Positions 44,800-53,567 of a stretch of DNA of 60,729 bases are shown piece by piece. The translations under genes were made by a program, and so were the position numbers. The stretch comes from an uncultured Methanobrevibacter sp. (GTDB lineage: Archaea; Methanobacteriota; Methanobacteria; Methanobacteriales; Methanobacteriaceae). How positions within the stretch are numbered: position 1 is the stretch's first letter; each line of letters begins with the position of its first letter. Location: NCBI GenBank assembly GCA_900317865.1, contig ONIK01000013.1:1-60729 (forward strand), in the 5' to 3' direction. The notes below the pieces were generated by a model, which was given only the letters and a program-made list of their open reading frames with translations, was not told the DNA's origin and ran no database searches.

Positions 44800-44827
44800 A
44801 AATTCACCATCAGATTAACAATTATTA

Positions 44828-45496
44828 TCATCCGCCACCACCATCTGGGGTTGGAGTTGGAGTAGGGGTCGGAGTAGGAGTAGGAGTGGGAGTAGGATCA
44901 GAAGAACCTCCGCCACTATCCGGAGTAACTGAAGAACTTTCCGAACTAGAACTACTACTGCTACTCTGAGATTGAGTAGTTACAACAGTATTATTTGATT
45001 GAGTATTGGTTTTTGTTGAATTTGCATGAACATCAGCCACATCAGGAAACGCAGTATCGGTCACAATAGCTGAAGCGTTGACATTAGCCAAAGATCCAAA
45101 ATCAAATTTAAATACGCCAAAACCGGCACCAACAGTAAATCCAATAGCTAAAACCAAAATAAGTAAAAGTTTAAAAGTTCCGGAATCCATTGGAGTTTTT
45201 TCTTTAACAGTATCTCCCTTTTTTGGATTAATAATATATTTTTGAACTAAATCTTCATTCTCTTTTCTTAATTTATCTTTATCTTTTCTAATTGATTTTT
45301 TATTTTTAGGAGAATTAGAAGGCTTACCTTGCATTGATCTAATTCTATTAGTAGCTTCTCTAGCATCCAAAGCATTGAGTTTATCTTCATACTTTGAACG
45401 GAAATAAATATACTTTTCTCGAGATATTTTTCCATGAGCATAATCAGACTCTAAACTGGCCATGATTTGTAGAAGTTTATCCTTATCACTAGACAT
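44828..45496 (-). CDS. Membrane protein with SHOCT-like N-terminus and Pro-Thr repeat tail
   Basis: 222 residues. The N-terminal 45 residues (LLQIMASLESDYAHGKISRE) resemble short oligomerisation domains found at protein ends (SHOCT-like). A charged stretch follows, then one membrane segment (LLLILVLAIGFTVGAGFGVF, about 109-128). The outer part is Ser/Thr/Asn-rich, and the end is a (PT)n repeat of nine units followed by DGGGG. The PT tract is a short in-frame DNA repeat that can change length. Probable role: surface stalk or wall-spanning protein; function not known. A GGAGG site lies before the ATG. Confidence 0.75.
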   Translation of the reverse strand: MSSDKDKLLQIMASLESDYAHGKISREKYIYFRSKYEDKLNALDAREATNRIRSMQGKPSNSPKNKKSIRKDKDKLRKENEDLVQKYIINPKKGDTVKEKTPMDSGTFKLLLILVLAIGFTVGAGFGVFKFDFGSLANVNASAIVTDTAFPDVADVHANSTKTNTQSNNTVVTTQSQSSSSSSSSESSSVTPDSGGGSSDPTPTPTPTPTPTPTPTPDGGGG

Positions 45497-45554
45497 ACTA
45501 ACCCTCCTTAAATTAATGAATATTAATAATTATATTTAAACATTAATTTATAGT

Positions 45555-46361
45555 TTACTTAAATTCAGGATATGAACCCAAAACTTTTAGAAAATAAGTT
45601 TTATCATCTATTTCCATGATAATTTTTTTAATTAAGTCTTCCTTATAATGGCCATAAAAATCAACAAAAAACAAGTATTTGCCTAATCCCTGTTTAGACG
45701 GTCTTGATTCAATTTTAGTTAAGTTTATTCCATATTTATTAAAAATTCCAAGTATTTTATAAAGAGAACCCGGATGGTCTTCATAAATTGAAAAAATAAT
45801 GGAGGTTTTATCATTATTTGTTGGATTAGTATCCTCCTTTGACAGGACAACAAAACGTGTTTCGTTGTTATCCACATCCTGAATATTCTTTAAAAGGACA
45901 TCCAAACCATACAGCTCAGCACTTTTAACATGACCAATAGCTGCTTTTGACTTATCTCCAACAATACTTTTTGCAGCATTTGCAGTACTGACAGCATAAT
46001 GCGGTTGGATATTATTTTTTTCTATAAAGGAGTGGCATTGAGAAATAGCCTGCTGATGAGAATATACATCAGTTATATCTTCCAGTTTAGTTCCAGGGTT
46101 AACTATTAAATTTTGATAAATTGGAATAATAACTTCGCCGACAATATTTAAATCAAAATCATGAGCAAGACAATCCAATGTGATACCTACAGGACCTTCA
46201 ATAGAATTTTCAATAGGAACAATGCATTTTATGCACTGATCAGAATCTACACTACCCATAACAGCCGGAATTGTGCAATAAGGAACTAAATTATCTCCCA
46301 AAAGTGATGCTGCTTCATGGGAAAATGTTCCTTTTGGACCGAGAAAAGAAATCATTTCCAT
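45555..46361 (-). CDS. pheA: Prephenate dehydratase
   Basis: 268 residues. Converts prephenate to phenylpyruvate. Catalytic domain residues 1-175: FLGPKGTFSHEAA at the start, VPIENSIEGPVG, and the NETRFVVL motif with the catalytic Thr near 170. The regulatory ACT domain occupies about 185-260 (HPGSLYKILGIFNKYGINLTKIESRP), including the ESRP motif that binds phenylalanine. No chorismate mutase domain is fused. Stands between the PT-repeat protein and the first CBS protein. Confidence 0.95.
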   Translation of the reverse strand: MEMISFLGPKGTFSHEAASLLGDNLVPYCTIPAVMGSVDSDQCIKCIVPIENSIEGPVGITLDCLAHDFDLNIVGEVIIPIYQNLIVNPGTKLEDITDVYSHQQAISQCHSFIEKNNIQPHYAVSTANAAKSIVGDKSKAAIGHVKSAELYGLDVLLKNIQDVDNNETRFVVLSKEDTNPTNNDKTSIIFSIYEDHPGSLYKILGIFNKYGINLTKIESRPSKQGLGKYLFFVDFYGHYKEDLIKKIIMEIDDKTYFLKVLGSYPEFK

Positions 46362-46410
46362 GTTATCACTAAAAAAAAGTTTAAAAAGTATAGCTAATCA
46401 AATAGCTACA

Positions 46411-47211
46411 CTATGCTTCTAATTTTGAAATTAGTCTTAAAATATCAGTTTGGGTTATTATACCAATAACTTTATCATCCTCTACAACAGGTAAACCATT
46501 ATAACCTGTTTCTATCATGATTTTTGCAACATCAGAAATAGAATGATCTTTTGTTACAACAAGAGGATTTCTTGACATGAAATATTCAACCAATACTTCT
46601 TTAATTTGAGATTTCTGATATCTTTCCGGAACTTTTTTTCTAAAGTCTATGAATGCTCTCATTAAATCTTTAGAAGTAATCATTCCAACTAACTCTTCAT
46701 CATCAATAACTGGAAGTCTACCGACTTTAGCATCAATACTTACCCTTCTTGCATGAATAAGTCTTTCAGATGGTGAAACTGAAATAACATCTTTTGTCAT
46801 TATTTCTTTAGTACAAATATTATCATATTCTCCATCAATAGCCATTGTAACAAAATCAGCTTTTGAAACAATACCTACCATTTTACCATCATCTATAACA
46901 GGTACGGAACCGATACCATTTTCAAGCATTATATTAGCTACTTCAGCTAAACGCATTGATTGCGGAACGGAAATAATGTCTTTAACCATTACAGATGAAA
47001 CATGAAGCCTTGAAGCTGGCATACTTTCATATTTTGAAGAACCGAGTTTTTTTGCGATATCTCTTTCAGAAATGATACCTGTCAACTCTTTATTGTTAAG
47101 AACAGGCAAACGTGAAATTCTGTTTTTTCTGAGTAATTTTAAAGCATCGGCAAGACTTTGATCTTTATCTATAGTAATTAATGATGTAGACATTAAATTT
47201 TTGATTTGCAT
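46411..47211 (-). CDS. Four-CBS-domain protein
   Basis: 266 residues, four CBS motifs in two pairs (about 5-60, 73-127, 136-192, 211-264) with no other domain. Each motif has the V(S)-pattern LPV(I/L)(D/N)xxxLxGIIT. Such stand-alone tandem CBS proteins bind AMP, ATP, SAM or NAD and regulate a partner. Only 17 bases follow the stop of the second CBS gene, so the two are co-transcribed. Confidence 0.88.
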   Translation of the reverse strand: MQIKNLMSTSLITIDKDQSLADALKLLRKNRISRLPVLNNKELTGIISERDIAKKLGSSKYESMPASRLHVSSVMVKDIISVPQSMRLAEVANIMLENGIGSVPVIDDGKMVGIVSKADFVTMAIDGEYDNICTKEIMTKDVISVSPSERLIHARRVSIDAKVGRLPVIDDEELVGMITSKDLMRAFIDFRKKVPERYQKSQIKEVLVEYFMSRNPLVVTKDHSISDVAKIMIETGYNGLPVVEDDKVIGIITQTDILRLISKLEA

Positions 47212-47228
47212 ATTTTGTCCCCACTATT

Positions 47229-48173
47229 CTATAATCCTTTAATAGCTCTTAAAATATCTCTTTCAGTTATAATTCCCATTACAACATCATTTTTAATTAC
47301 TGGTACACCACCAATATTACTTATTTTGAATAATTCACAAATTTCGCCGATAGTGTCTTCAGGTTCGACTGTAATTGCATCTTTAACCATGATGTCAGAT
47401 AATTTAGTTTGTTCTAAAATTTCACTGGCAGCATTGGAACTTAAATTATCAAAGAATTCTTTTGTATTAAAGAAACGAATAATATCAGTTGAAGTTACAA
47501 TACCCAATAATTTTTTAGCTGCTTTAGAAATATCAGCTTCTCCACCAACAATAGGTATTCTTCTTAATCCATTTCTAACCATAATCTTACATGCACTTTC
47601 AATAGGAGTACCTGGAGTGGTTGTGAAAACTTTGGTGGTCATATAATCTTGTGCAGTTCTGTCATCCATTTCGCCTGCAAGAGATAATGCAAGGTCTCTT
47701 TCAGTGACGATACCTGAGAGTTTTTCATCAGCATCAACAAGAGGAAGTGCTCCGATTTGATTAGATAACATTATATCAACAACTTCATTAATTGAAGATT
47801 TGTCAGATAAAAGGACAACATCACGTGACATGATTTCACGGACAGGTTCATTGATAGCTGCTAAAAAGTTATCTTGGTATTTTTTTTCAATAATATTAAA
47901 TTTATTTCCTCCACCAAAGAAATCTAATATATCCATTACTGTAACAATACCTAAAACTTTACCTGATCCAGGATCAGTAACTGGTAACCTTCTGAATTGG
48001 TGTTCCATCATTACTTTAGCAGTATCTTTGATACTTTTACTAGGAGGAATAGATATAACATCGTCTGATGCAATTTTCATAATTTCTCCCGGTTTATCAT
48101 GAATTTTAGTTTCTTGTTCAACAGAGCCTCTATTCATTGATTTTCTTAAGTTAATGGATGTTTTTTCTTTCAT
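47229..48173 (-). CDS. Four-CBS-domain protein with basic N-terminal tail
   Basis: 314 residues. A 28-residue basic tail (MKEKTSINLRKSMNRGSVEQ) precedes four CBS motifs (about 30-80, 112-160, 175-235, 255-310), with GIVTERDLALS and GIITERDIL as clear examples. Same class as the downstream gene but only moderately similar. The tail may contact a partner or nucleic acid, which is inference. A GAGGTG site precedes the ATG. Confidence 0.88.
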   Translation of the reverse strand: MKEKTSINLRKSMNRGSVEQETKIHDKPGEIMKIASDDVISIPPSKSIKDTAKVMMEHQFRRLPVTDPGSGKVLGIVTVMDILDFFGGGNKFNIIEKKYQDNFLAAINEPVREIMSRDVVLLSDKSSINEVVDIMLSNQIGALPLVDADEKLSGIVTERDLALSLAGEMDDRTAQDYMTTKVFTTTPGTPIESACKIMVRNGLRRIPIVGGEADISKAAKKLLGIVTSTDIIRFFNTKEFFDNLSSNAASEILEQTKLSDIMVKDAITVEPEDTIGEICELFKISNIGGVPVIKNDVVMGIITERDILRAIKGL

Positions 48174-48219
48174 TTATACACCTCTTTATTGTAATCATAA
48201 TCCAAAAAATAAAATCATT

Positions 48220-48918
48220 TTATTCAATATTCAAAATTTTATGAATTTGAGGAATGGTGGAAACCTTAAAATATCTACCAACAATCTCTGAAAATTCAAA
48301 TAAAGAATTAGAAATATTTTTCCAATCACTTAAAGGACTGGAAGGCTGAATAATAAAATGAAGGTTATTCTTATAAATTATCCCATTATCAATTTTTTTA
48401 ATTACCTCTTCAAATGATTCTATTTTTAACGATGGCAAAATAACTACTTTACAGTATACATTTATAGATTTTTCTATTAATAAATTTAGTGATTTAATTT
48501 CATTTAAAAAAATATCTTCGTTAAAATCACCATCAAATTGTTCTTTAAGTTTAATATCAAGTGAAACAATATCTAAATTGTCAATTGAATCAATATTTGC
48601 CGGTAGTGTCCCATTAGTCTCAAGCATTATATCAAGATTTGTAAGTTTTGAAACTTCATTGATAAATTCCGGATATAATGATGGTTCACCACCTGTAAAA
48701 GATATAGTTTGGCAGTCCGGAGTTAAAATACTTTCGATTTTAGACACAACTTGAGCAGGTGTCATAAGTATTCCTTTCTTTTTTGAAATACTATTTTTAG
48801 TATCACAATAGCTGCAATTTAAATTACAACCGGCGAAACGTACAAAAATCTGTCTTTGACCGATTAAAGTTCCTTCTCCCTGAAAAGAAGAAAATATTTC
48901 AATAATTGGAGCTTTCAT
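48220..48918 (-). CDS. queE: 7-carboxy-7-deazaguanine synthase
   Basis: 232 residues. Radical-SAM enzyme making CDG from carboxytetrahydropterin, on the way to preQ0 and archaeosine in tRNA. The N-terminal SSFQGEGTLIGQRQIFVRF segment and the CxxxCxxC motif in FAGCNLNCSYCDT are diagnostic; TGGEPSLYPE follows. Placed two bases after queD on the same strand. queC and the transglycosylase gene are not in the window. Confidence 0.93.
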   Translation of the reverse strand: MKAPIIEIFSSFQGEGTLIGQRQIFVRFAGCNLNCSYCDTKNSISKKKGILMTPAQVVSKIESILTPDCQTISFTGGEPSLYPEFINEVSKLTNLDIMLETNGTLPANIDSIDNLDIVSLDIKLKEQFDGDFNEDIFLNEIKSLNLLIEKSINVYCKVVILPSLKIESFEEVIKKIDNGIIYKNNLHFIIQPSSPLSDWKNISNSLFEFSEIVGRYFKVSTIPQIHKILNIE

Positions 48919-48920
48919 TT

Positions 48921-49442
48921 TTATTCCACAAATTCCTTTTTATATTGTGCTCCCTGACCGATGCCCTCATTTACACATACTGAAATATATTCCAAATTAT
49001 CATAAGATTCAGATAATTTACGGGCTAATGTCTCTGCAAAGAATTTGGATAACTCTTCAGCAGAAGTGTAAGGAAGCGGCAACAATACACAGTCAACAGA
49101 AGGTATTGAATACCCTTTACCATCAATTTTAAAAGAAACAGTTTTCATTTTTTTCAAATCAAATATTGAATCGGATTCTTTGTCAAAATCTTTAATATCA
49201 ATTAAATTATTATACACAGGAACCAACAGTCTGTGGTCAAGTTCATCACAGATTGCTTTGGTATATTTTTTTACATCTTTAAAATCTACAACAAATTCGA
49301 ATTCCCCTGCTCTTTCTCCTTCGATTTCTATATCAACGAAATATGAATGACCGTGAATAAATCCACAGGATTCATGGCCAGGAATAATGTGAGCAGATGA
49401 GAATCTTAAATTGGACTGGATACCGTTAATTAAAATTTTCAT
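48921..49442 (-). CDS. queD: 6-carboxy-5,6,7,8-tetrahydropterin synthase-type enzyme
   Basis: 173 residues. Converts dihydroneopterin triphosphate to carboxytetrahydropterin, the substrate of QueE. Zinc ligands are the His residues of FSSAHII and HGHSYFV; the catalytic Cys lies between them in GHESCGFIHGH; DFKDVKKY and LDHRLL complete the family pattern. It is longer than bacterial QueD because of an insert near 83-110 (ESDSIFDLKKMKTVSF). Overlaps the DUF366 gene by four bases. Confidence 0.9.
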   Translation of the reverse strand: MKILINGIQSNLRFSSAHIIPGHESCGFIHGHSYFVDIEIEGERAGEFEFVVDFKDVKKYTKAICDELDHRLLVPVYNNLIDIKDFDKESDSIFDLKKMKTVSFKIDGKGYSIPSVDCVLLPLPYTSAEELSKFFAETLARKLSESYDNLEYISVCVNEGIGQGAQYKKEFVE

Positions 49443-50026
49443 AACAACACCTTGGTTTTACTAATATCCTTTTCAATGGTTTCAAGTTCATCAATATAAC
49501 GATTAACAACCTCAAAAATTAAATCTTTTAGATTATTACTGTTGAAGACATTGCCGTCATCAATATCATAAAGGCCTATAGTTTCAACATCACTAGGAGT
49601 TCCCTTATCTTCCAGATTAAGTGCAAAATGAATTTTTGCAGAACTTAGGGAAACACTTGCTATTGAAATACTGAGTTTTCTGCCATCAACAAAAATATCA
49701 TCACCTTCACGAGTAGTCTTGACTCCTTTTTCAGTTAAAATTTCTCTGAAAATCATTACAAGAAGTCTTTGGCGAAGATAAGCAATTCTCATATTTGTTG
49801 GCTGCTGGTCAAAAAATTCACAAATAAAATTAACCATATAATTGGATTTGATTTCTAACCCAACATCGGCAAAATCTTTTAGGTTATCCGGAGTGATATT
49901 TACCGGCCCGATCCATGTGACAATTGAAGAACCATAAATTCCAAACTCCTGAAAGGCCCATGATGGATTTATCTGGCTACCATCATATTCAAAAATATCT
50001 TCAACATGTTTATGAGTTATATTCAT
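49439..50026 (-). CDS. DUF366 family protein linked to archaeosine precursor genes
   Basis: 195 residues. Matches the DUF366 pattern as I recall it: YDGSQINPSWAFQEFGIYGSSIV at the start, HFALNLEDKG in the middle. Soluble, no Cys-based metal site. The function is unknown. Gene order DUF366-queD-queE with a four-base overlap and a two-base gap makes a role in 7-deazapurine or pterin metabolism likely; that is inference from context. First gene of the operon. Confidence 0.85.
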   Translation of the reverse strand: MNITHKHVEDIFEYDGSQINPSWAFQEFGIYGSSIVTWIGPVNITPDNLKDFADVGLEIKSNYMVNFICEFFDQQPTNMRIAYLRQRLLVMIFREILTEKGVKTTREGDDIFVDGRKLSISIASVSLSSAKIHFALNLEDKGTPSDVETIGLYDIDDGNVFNSNNLKDLIFEVVNRYIDELETIEKDISKTKVLL

Positions 50027-50291
50027 TTTAAAACCTATCTTATTTTTTAGAATAACTATATCCTATACATTATAGTATATTAGATAAAAGTGTTTAATAA
50101 GGTTAATGAAAAATCTTAAAAAATAGGTGATTGGAAAGTAGTGTTTTAATTAAAATAATGATTAATATTTTTAATGAAAATAATTTTATCCTTAATTAAA
50201 AATGTTGAAAAACTTATTAAAATTAATTGTTGAATTATCTGTTGATAATGTATTGACATAATGTATATGAAAAAAATAAAATGATGGAAAT
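50027..50291. other. AT-rich intergenic region
   Basis: 265 bases between the DUF366 operon promoter and the 3' end of the secreted Cys-repeat gene. A TATAC/GTATA imperfect inverted repeat near 50070-50085 may mark the DUF366 promoter. Nothing else recognised. Confidence 0.4.
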
Positions 50292-51395
50292 TTAAGTGAA
50301 ATCACTTACATTTCCTACAACATTTACATCAATATTCTGCTGTGAAGACTCAACATTATTAGAATAATAACTTGAGAAGTCTTCTTCACCATATCCTGGT
50401 TCATCATAGTGTATTGGATGATAATCAGGGTTTGAATAACGTTGTTCGTTGAATGAATCCCATGAATCAATTGCATCATCAGGACCGATTACAGCAGGAT
50501 TGGTAATATCGAAATATACATTATCTCCAAAGTGTCTTGGATAGTCACATATCATAATATCTTTTAAAGGCGTTGTAATAGTACCTAATGGCACGTATCT
50601 TCCACAATCCATACATAATACGTATTTATCTGTGAAATCCTGATGAACATTCACATATACATCATCCTGACCGTCAACTTGCCTATAATTGGTATTATAA
50701 TAATCTGAAATGTATGCTTCCCTTTGTTTTTGAATCTCAGAAGGGAAATCACCATATTTGATAAAGAAATCAGCATCACCATAATCATAAACATATGGGG
50801 TTGACAAATCAAAGTAACAATCAGCAATTCCACAACTTAAATCACATATATGGTCTGCAGAAATTGCTTTTGTAATGTTACCTAAAGGTATGAATCCACC
50901 ATGTTCAACACAGAACCCATATTTATCAGTGAAATCTTGACCAATTTTTATGAAAATGCGTTCAGCATAATTTGGAGACAAGACATATTCACTTTTATTT
51001 ATATTACCCCATGGATCAAAAGCTTGATTATCCCTAATATTTTGACTAAACAAGTCTGAATCCCCATTATATGATGTGGCTGCAACATTAATAAACTGTG
51101 TGACAACATTGTTATATGCAACATTATTCACCACCAGAGATGCATGATTTGATAGGGCTTCATTAGGAATATTGCTTAAAGAATACTCATTAGCTTGATT
51201 GTCTTTAACCAAAGAAGCATCATTAACTGTCGGATTATTGTTTGAAGAAACATTTACATCAGATGCATCAGATACTTCATTAGAAACTAAATTATTAGCA
51301 ACATGAGTAAAATCGCCATTTGTAACAAATGCAAAACCCCCGGCAACTAATCCTATAGCCACTATTAATAATGCACATATTGCAATCTTATTGAT
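50292..51395 (-). CDS. Secreted protein with two Cys-containing repeats, ATC start
   Basis: 367 residues if it starts at ATC 51395. A longer frame from ATG 51446 would begin upstream of the (TA)6 promoter box and is unlikely to be transcribed. GGAGGTG (51407-51401, minus strand) lies five bases before the ATC and the protein then reads NKIAICALLIVAIGLVAGGFAF, a normal signal peptide or anchor. After a Ser/Asn-rich region come two homologous units of about 85 residues: QDFTDKYGFCVEHGGFIPLGNIT with ICDLSC, and QDFTDKYVLCMDCGRYVPLGTIT with ICDYP, each followed by a YFD segment. The Cys and His residues may form disulfides or bind metal. Family not recognised. Confidence 0.7.
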   Translation of the reverse strand: MNKIAICALLIVAIGLVAGGFAFVTNGDFTHVANNLVSNEVSDASDVNVSSNNNPTVNDASLVKDNQANEYSLSNIPNEALSNHASLVVNNVAYNNVVTQFINVAATSYNGDSDLFSQNIRDNQAFDPWGNINKSEYVLSPNYAERIFIKIGQDFTDKYGFCVEHGGFIPLGNITKAISADHICDLSCGIADCYFDLSTPYVYDYGDADFFIKYGDFPSEIQKQREAYISDYYNTNYRQVDGQDDVYVNVHQDFTDKYVLCMDCGRYVPLGTITTPLKDIMICDYPRHFGDNVYFDITNPAVIGPDDAIDSWDSFNEQRYSNPDYHPIHYDEPGYGEEDFSSYYSNNVESSQQNIDVNVVGNVSDFT

Positions 51396-51422
51396 ATTTT
51401 CACCTCCATAATAAACACTATT

Positions 51423-51440
51423 GTCTATATATATATAGAC
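51423..51440. promoter_or_regulatory. (TA)6 TATA box inside an 18-base palindrome
   Basis: GTCTATATATATATAGAC is a perfect palindrome. It lies about 25 bases ahead of the ribosome binding site of the secreted Cys-repeat gene, so the leader would be very short. The outer GTC/GAC may mark a regulator site. Confidence 0.5.
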
Positions 51441-51522
51441 TCCCATATAAAATTTACAATTTAAAAATCAAAAATTAAATTTAATAGTTTATATAAAAAA
51501 TGATGTAAAGGAGTTATTTTTT

Positions 51523-52593
51523 ATGCAAGTAAGAACAAGAGATTTTATTTACACTACAGATGGAATGTACTTTGCATCAACAAATTATATCCACCCAGAT
51601 GATAGATACATCTCATTTTTAAGATATATCCCTGATAAAAATGGTGATCGTGAAAAAGACGGAATTAGATATAGAAAAGTAGGTTCACAAGAAGCTTATT
51701 CATATTTACGTGAAAATTACCCAGATTATTTATATTTCTGTGATGTAACCAATGTTGAAATGATGGGTGTTCCCCTAGATAAAGTTGAAAGAGTAATCAA
51801 ACCGGAAAACAGATTACTTGGTTTAAAAAAGACTTTTGAATCAGGAGGAGAAGTTAAAAATCCGGAAATCATAGCTAAATTAATGGACGTATGTGACTTC
51901 TTCCACTACATTGCAGGAATAGATTATGAAAATATGGGTATTTCCGGATCAATTCTTCCAGGACTTCAAAAAGAGGATGTTTCAGATTTGGATTATGTTA
52001 TCTATGGACTTGACAATCACAGGAAAGCCATTGAAGCATTTAAAAAACACAGAAATGAAGAAGTTTACATTGAAGAGGTTGACAAGCACATTACATTAAA
52101 TGGAATTACAGACGATTACTGGGATTTTGTTTACAATAAAAGGATGAGTGATTCCAGTCTAACACCGGAAGAATTTAAATGGTATGAAAACAGAAAAGCA
52201 AATCGCGGAACAATTGACGGTACTTTATTTGATATTTTAGCTACCAAAGGATATGATGAAATTGAAGGCAGTTGGGGAGATACCAGATATGAACCCCAGG
52301 GAATTGCTAAAATAGAGTGCGACATTGTAAGTGCTCTCGGAGCTTTTGATAATCCATCATTATACACAGTAGAAAATGTTGAAATTCTCGAAGGTGTTGA
52401 AAGAGACATTTCAGAAGTCGTATCTTTTACACACACATATGCAGGAGAAGTAGTTGACGGAGAACATGCCATAGCCAAAGGAAAAGTCGAAAAAGTCATT
52501 ACCGAAGGTAAAGAAGACCACTACAGAATTGTTGTCGGAACTACTCGTGAAGCAATTGATGAATATCTTAAGTTAAAAATTCCTCCGGCATGA
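51523..52593 (+). CDS. Archaeal nucleotidyltransferase-type protein (COG1665-like)
   Basis: 356 residues. The central GISGSILPGLQKEDVSDLDYVIYG segment (about 145-168) is a polymerase-beta-type nucleotidyltransferase motif: G(S)-loop followed by SDLD with two metal-binding Asp. The N-terminal 100 residues (RTRDFIYTTDGMYFASTNYIHP) and the C-terminal 90 residues form additional domains conserved in related archaeal proteins. Substrate unknown. A TAAAGGAG site precedes the ATG. A single-gene unit divergent from the secreted protein. Confidence 0.8.
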   Translation: MQVRTRDFIYTTDGMYFASTNYIHPDDRYISFLRYIPDKNGDREKDGIRYRKVGSQEAYSYLRENYPDYLYFCDVTNVEMMGVPLDKVERVIKPENRLLGLKKTFESGGEVKNPEIIAKLMDVCDFFHYIAGIDYENMGISGSILPGLQKEDVSDLDYVIYGLDNHRKAIEAFKKHRNEEVYIEEVDKHITLNGITDDYWDFVYNKRMSDSSLTPEEFKWYENRKANRGTIDGTLFDILATKGYDEIEGSWGDTRYEPQGIAKIECDIVSALGAFDNPSLYTVENVEILEGVERDISEVVSFTHTYAGEVVDGEHAIAKGKVEKVITEGKEDHYRIVVGTTREAIDEYLKLKIPPA

Positions 52594-52750
52594 AAAAATT
52601 GCTCTAAATTATGAAAATTTTATTTAAAACATATTTTTTACCAAACATCACCTTATTTATTTATTTTAAAAGAATTAACACCATTTAAAACCTCTATTTA
52701 TTTATACTAAGATTAACAATTTAATATTACAAAAATCAAGAGGTTAAAAA

Positions 52751-53545
52751 ATGATAAACATATCTTCAATAAGATCACACATGTATTGCCCAATGAAATT
52801 ATATTTGCAAACACATGTTGATACAACAATAAGCAATGACATACAATTAAATATTGAAATAAAAAAGATAAAAATAGACACACAGGATTTAATACAAAAA
52901 AATATGCGAAAATTAAAAAAAGAAATGAATATAAGTGAAATTGAAGACACACTATCTGAGAATATTGCAAATTATCTTGAAAGCACATTTTCATCAATTC
53001 AAAATATGGATTTGGGCATTACAACAGAACAAATTCTTGAAATAAACAATGAAACTTACTTTAATATAAAAAATCATGCTCTGAAAGCCAAACAAGCTAT
53101 GGAACTTTTAGGAAAAAATGGATTTGCAATAGTAGACATGTTCTTTCCAAATTGTATGTACTCATATCTTTTAAAAGACACCAGATTAGAAATAATGGGA
53201 TTATGTGACAAAATTGAGATTGTTGATGGAAAATATTACCCAATATCAATTAAACATACAACACCACCATTAAAAGGCGTTTGGGATCAGGATGCAATAG
53301 ATTTGGCGGCTGATGCAATACTGATAGAAGAAGAATTTGAAACGGAAGTCTTTGTGGGATTTGTAGATTATACAAAAATCAACGAACGAAGACCAGTAAT
53401 AATGGACGTTAATCTAAGAAAAGCATTATTCGATATTATAAACGAAGTAAAAGATATTGAATACAATAAAAAAGTACCGACAGTAAAAATAAATGATAAA
53501 AAATGCGGCAACTGCCAATATAAAAATATATGTTTAAAAGAATAG
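52751..53545 (+). CDS. Orphan Cas4-like RecB-family nuclease homologue, possibly catalytically altered
   Basis: 264 residues. Cas4 layout: an N-terminal Cys (RSHMYCPMKLYL) and a C-terminal three-Cys cluster (KCGNCQYKNICLKE) that bind the Fe-S cluster in the family, with a PD-(D/E)XK core between them. In the core, IMGLCDKIEIVDG supplies the Asp, but the (D/E)XK position reads PISIKH, with Ser instead of an acidic residue; WDQDAIDLAADAILIEEEF follows as the usual QxxxY-like helix region without the Tyr. The region at 20-90 is unusually long and charged. No CRISPR array or other cas gene is in the window. The gene ends in a bidirectional terminator. Confidence 0.75.
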   Translation: MINISSIRSHMYCPMKLYLQTHVDTTISNDIQLNIEIKKIKIDTQDLIQKNMRKLKKEMNISEIEDTLSENIANYLESTFSSIQNMDLGITTEQILEINNETYFNIKNHALKAKQAMELLGKNGFAIVDMFFPNCMYSYLLKDTRLEIMGLCDKIEIVDGKYYPISIKHTTPPLKGVWDQDAIDLAADAILIEEEFETEVFVGFVDYTKINERRPVIMDVNLRKALFDIINEVKDIEYNKKVPTVKINDKKCGNCQYKNICLKE

Positions 53546-53567
53546 GGATTATCCCCTAATTCTTTTT
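53536..53567. terminator. Bidirectional terminator between the Cas4-like gene and the ABC operon
   Basis: AAAAGAATAGGG pairs with CCCCTAATTCTTTT with one bulged base, followed by T residues on the plus strand and, by symmetry, on the minus strand. It overlaps both stop codons. Confidence 0.65.
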
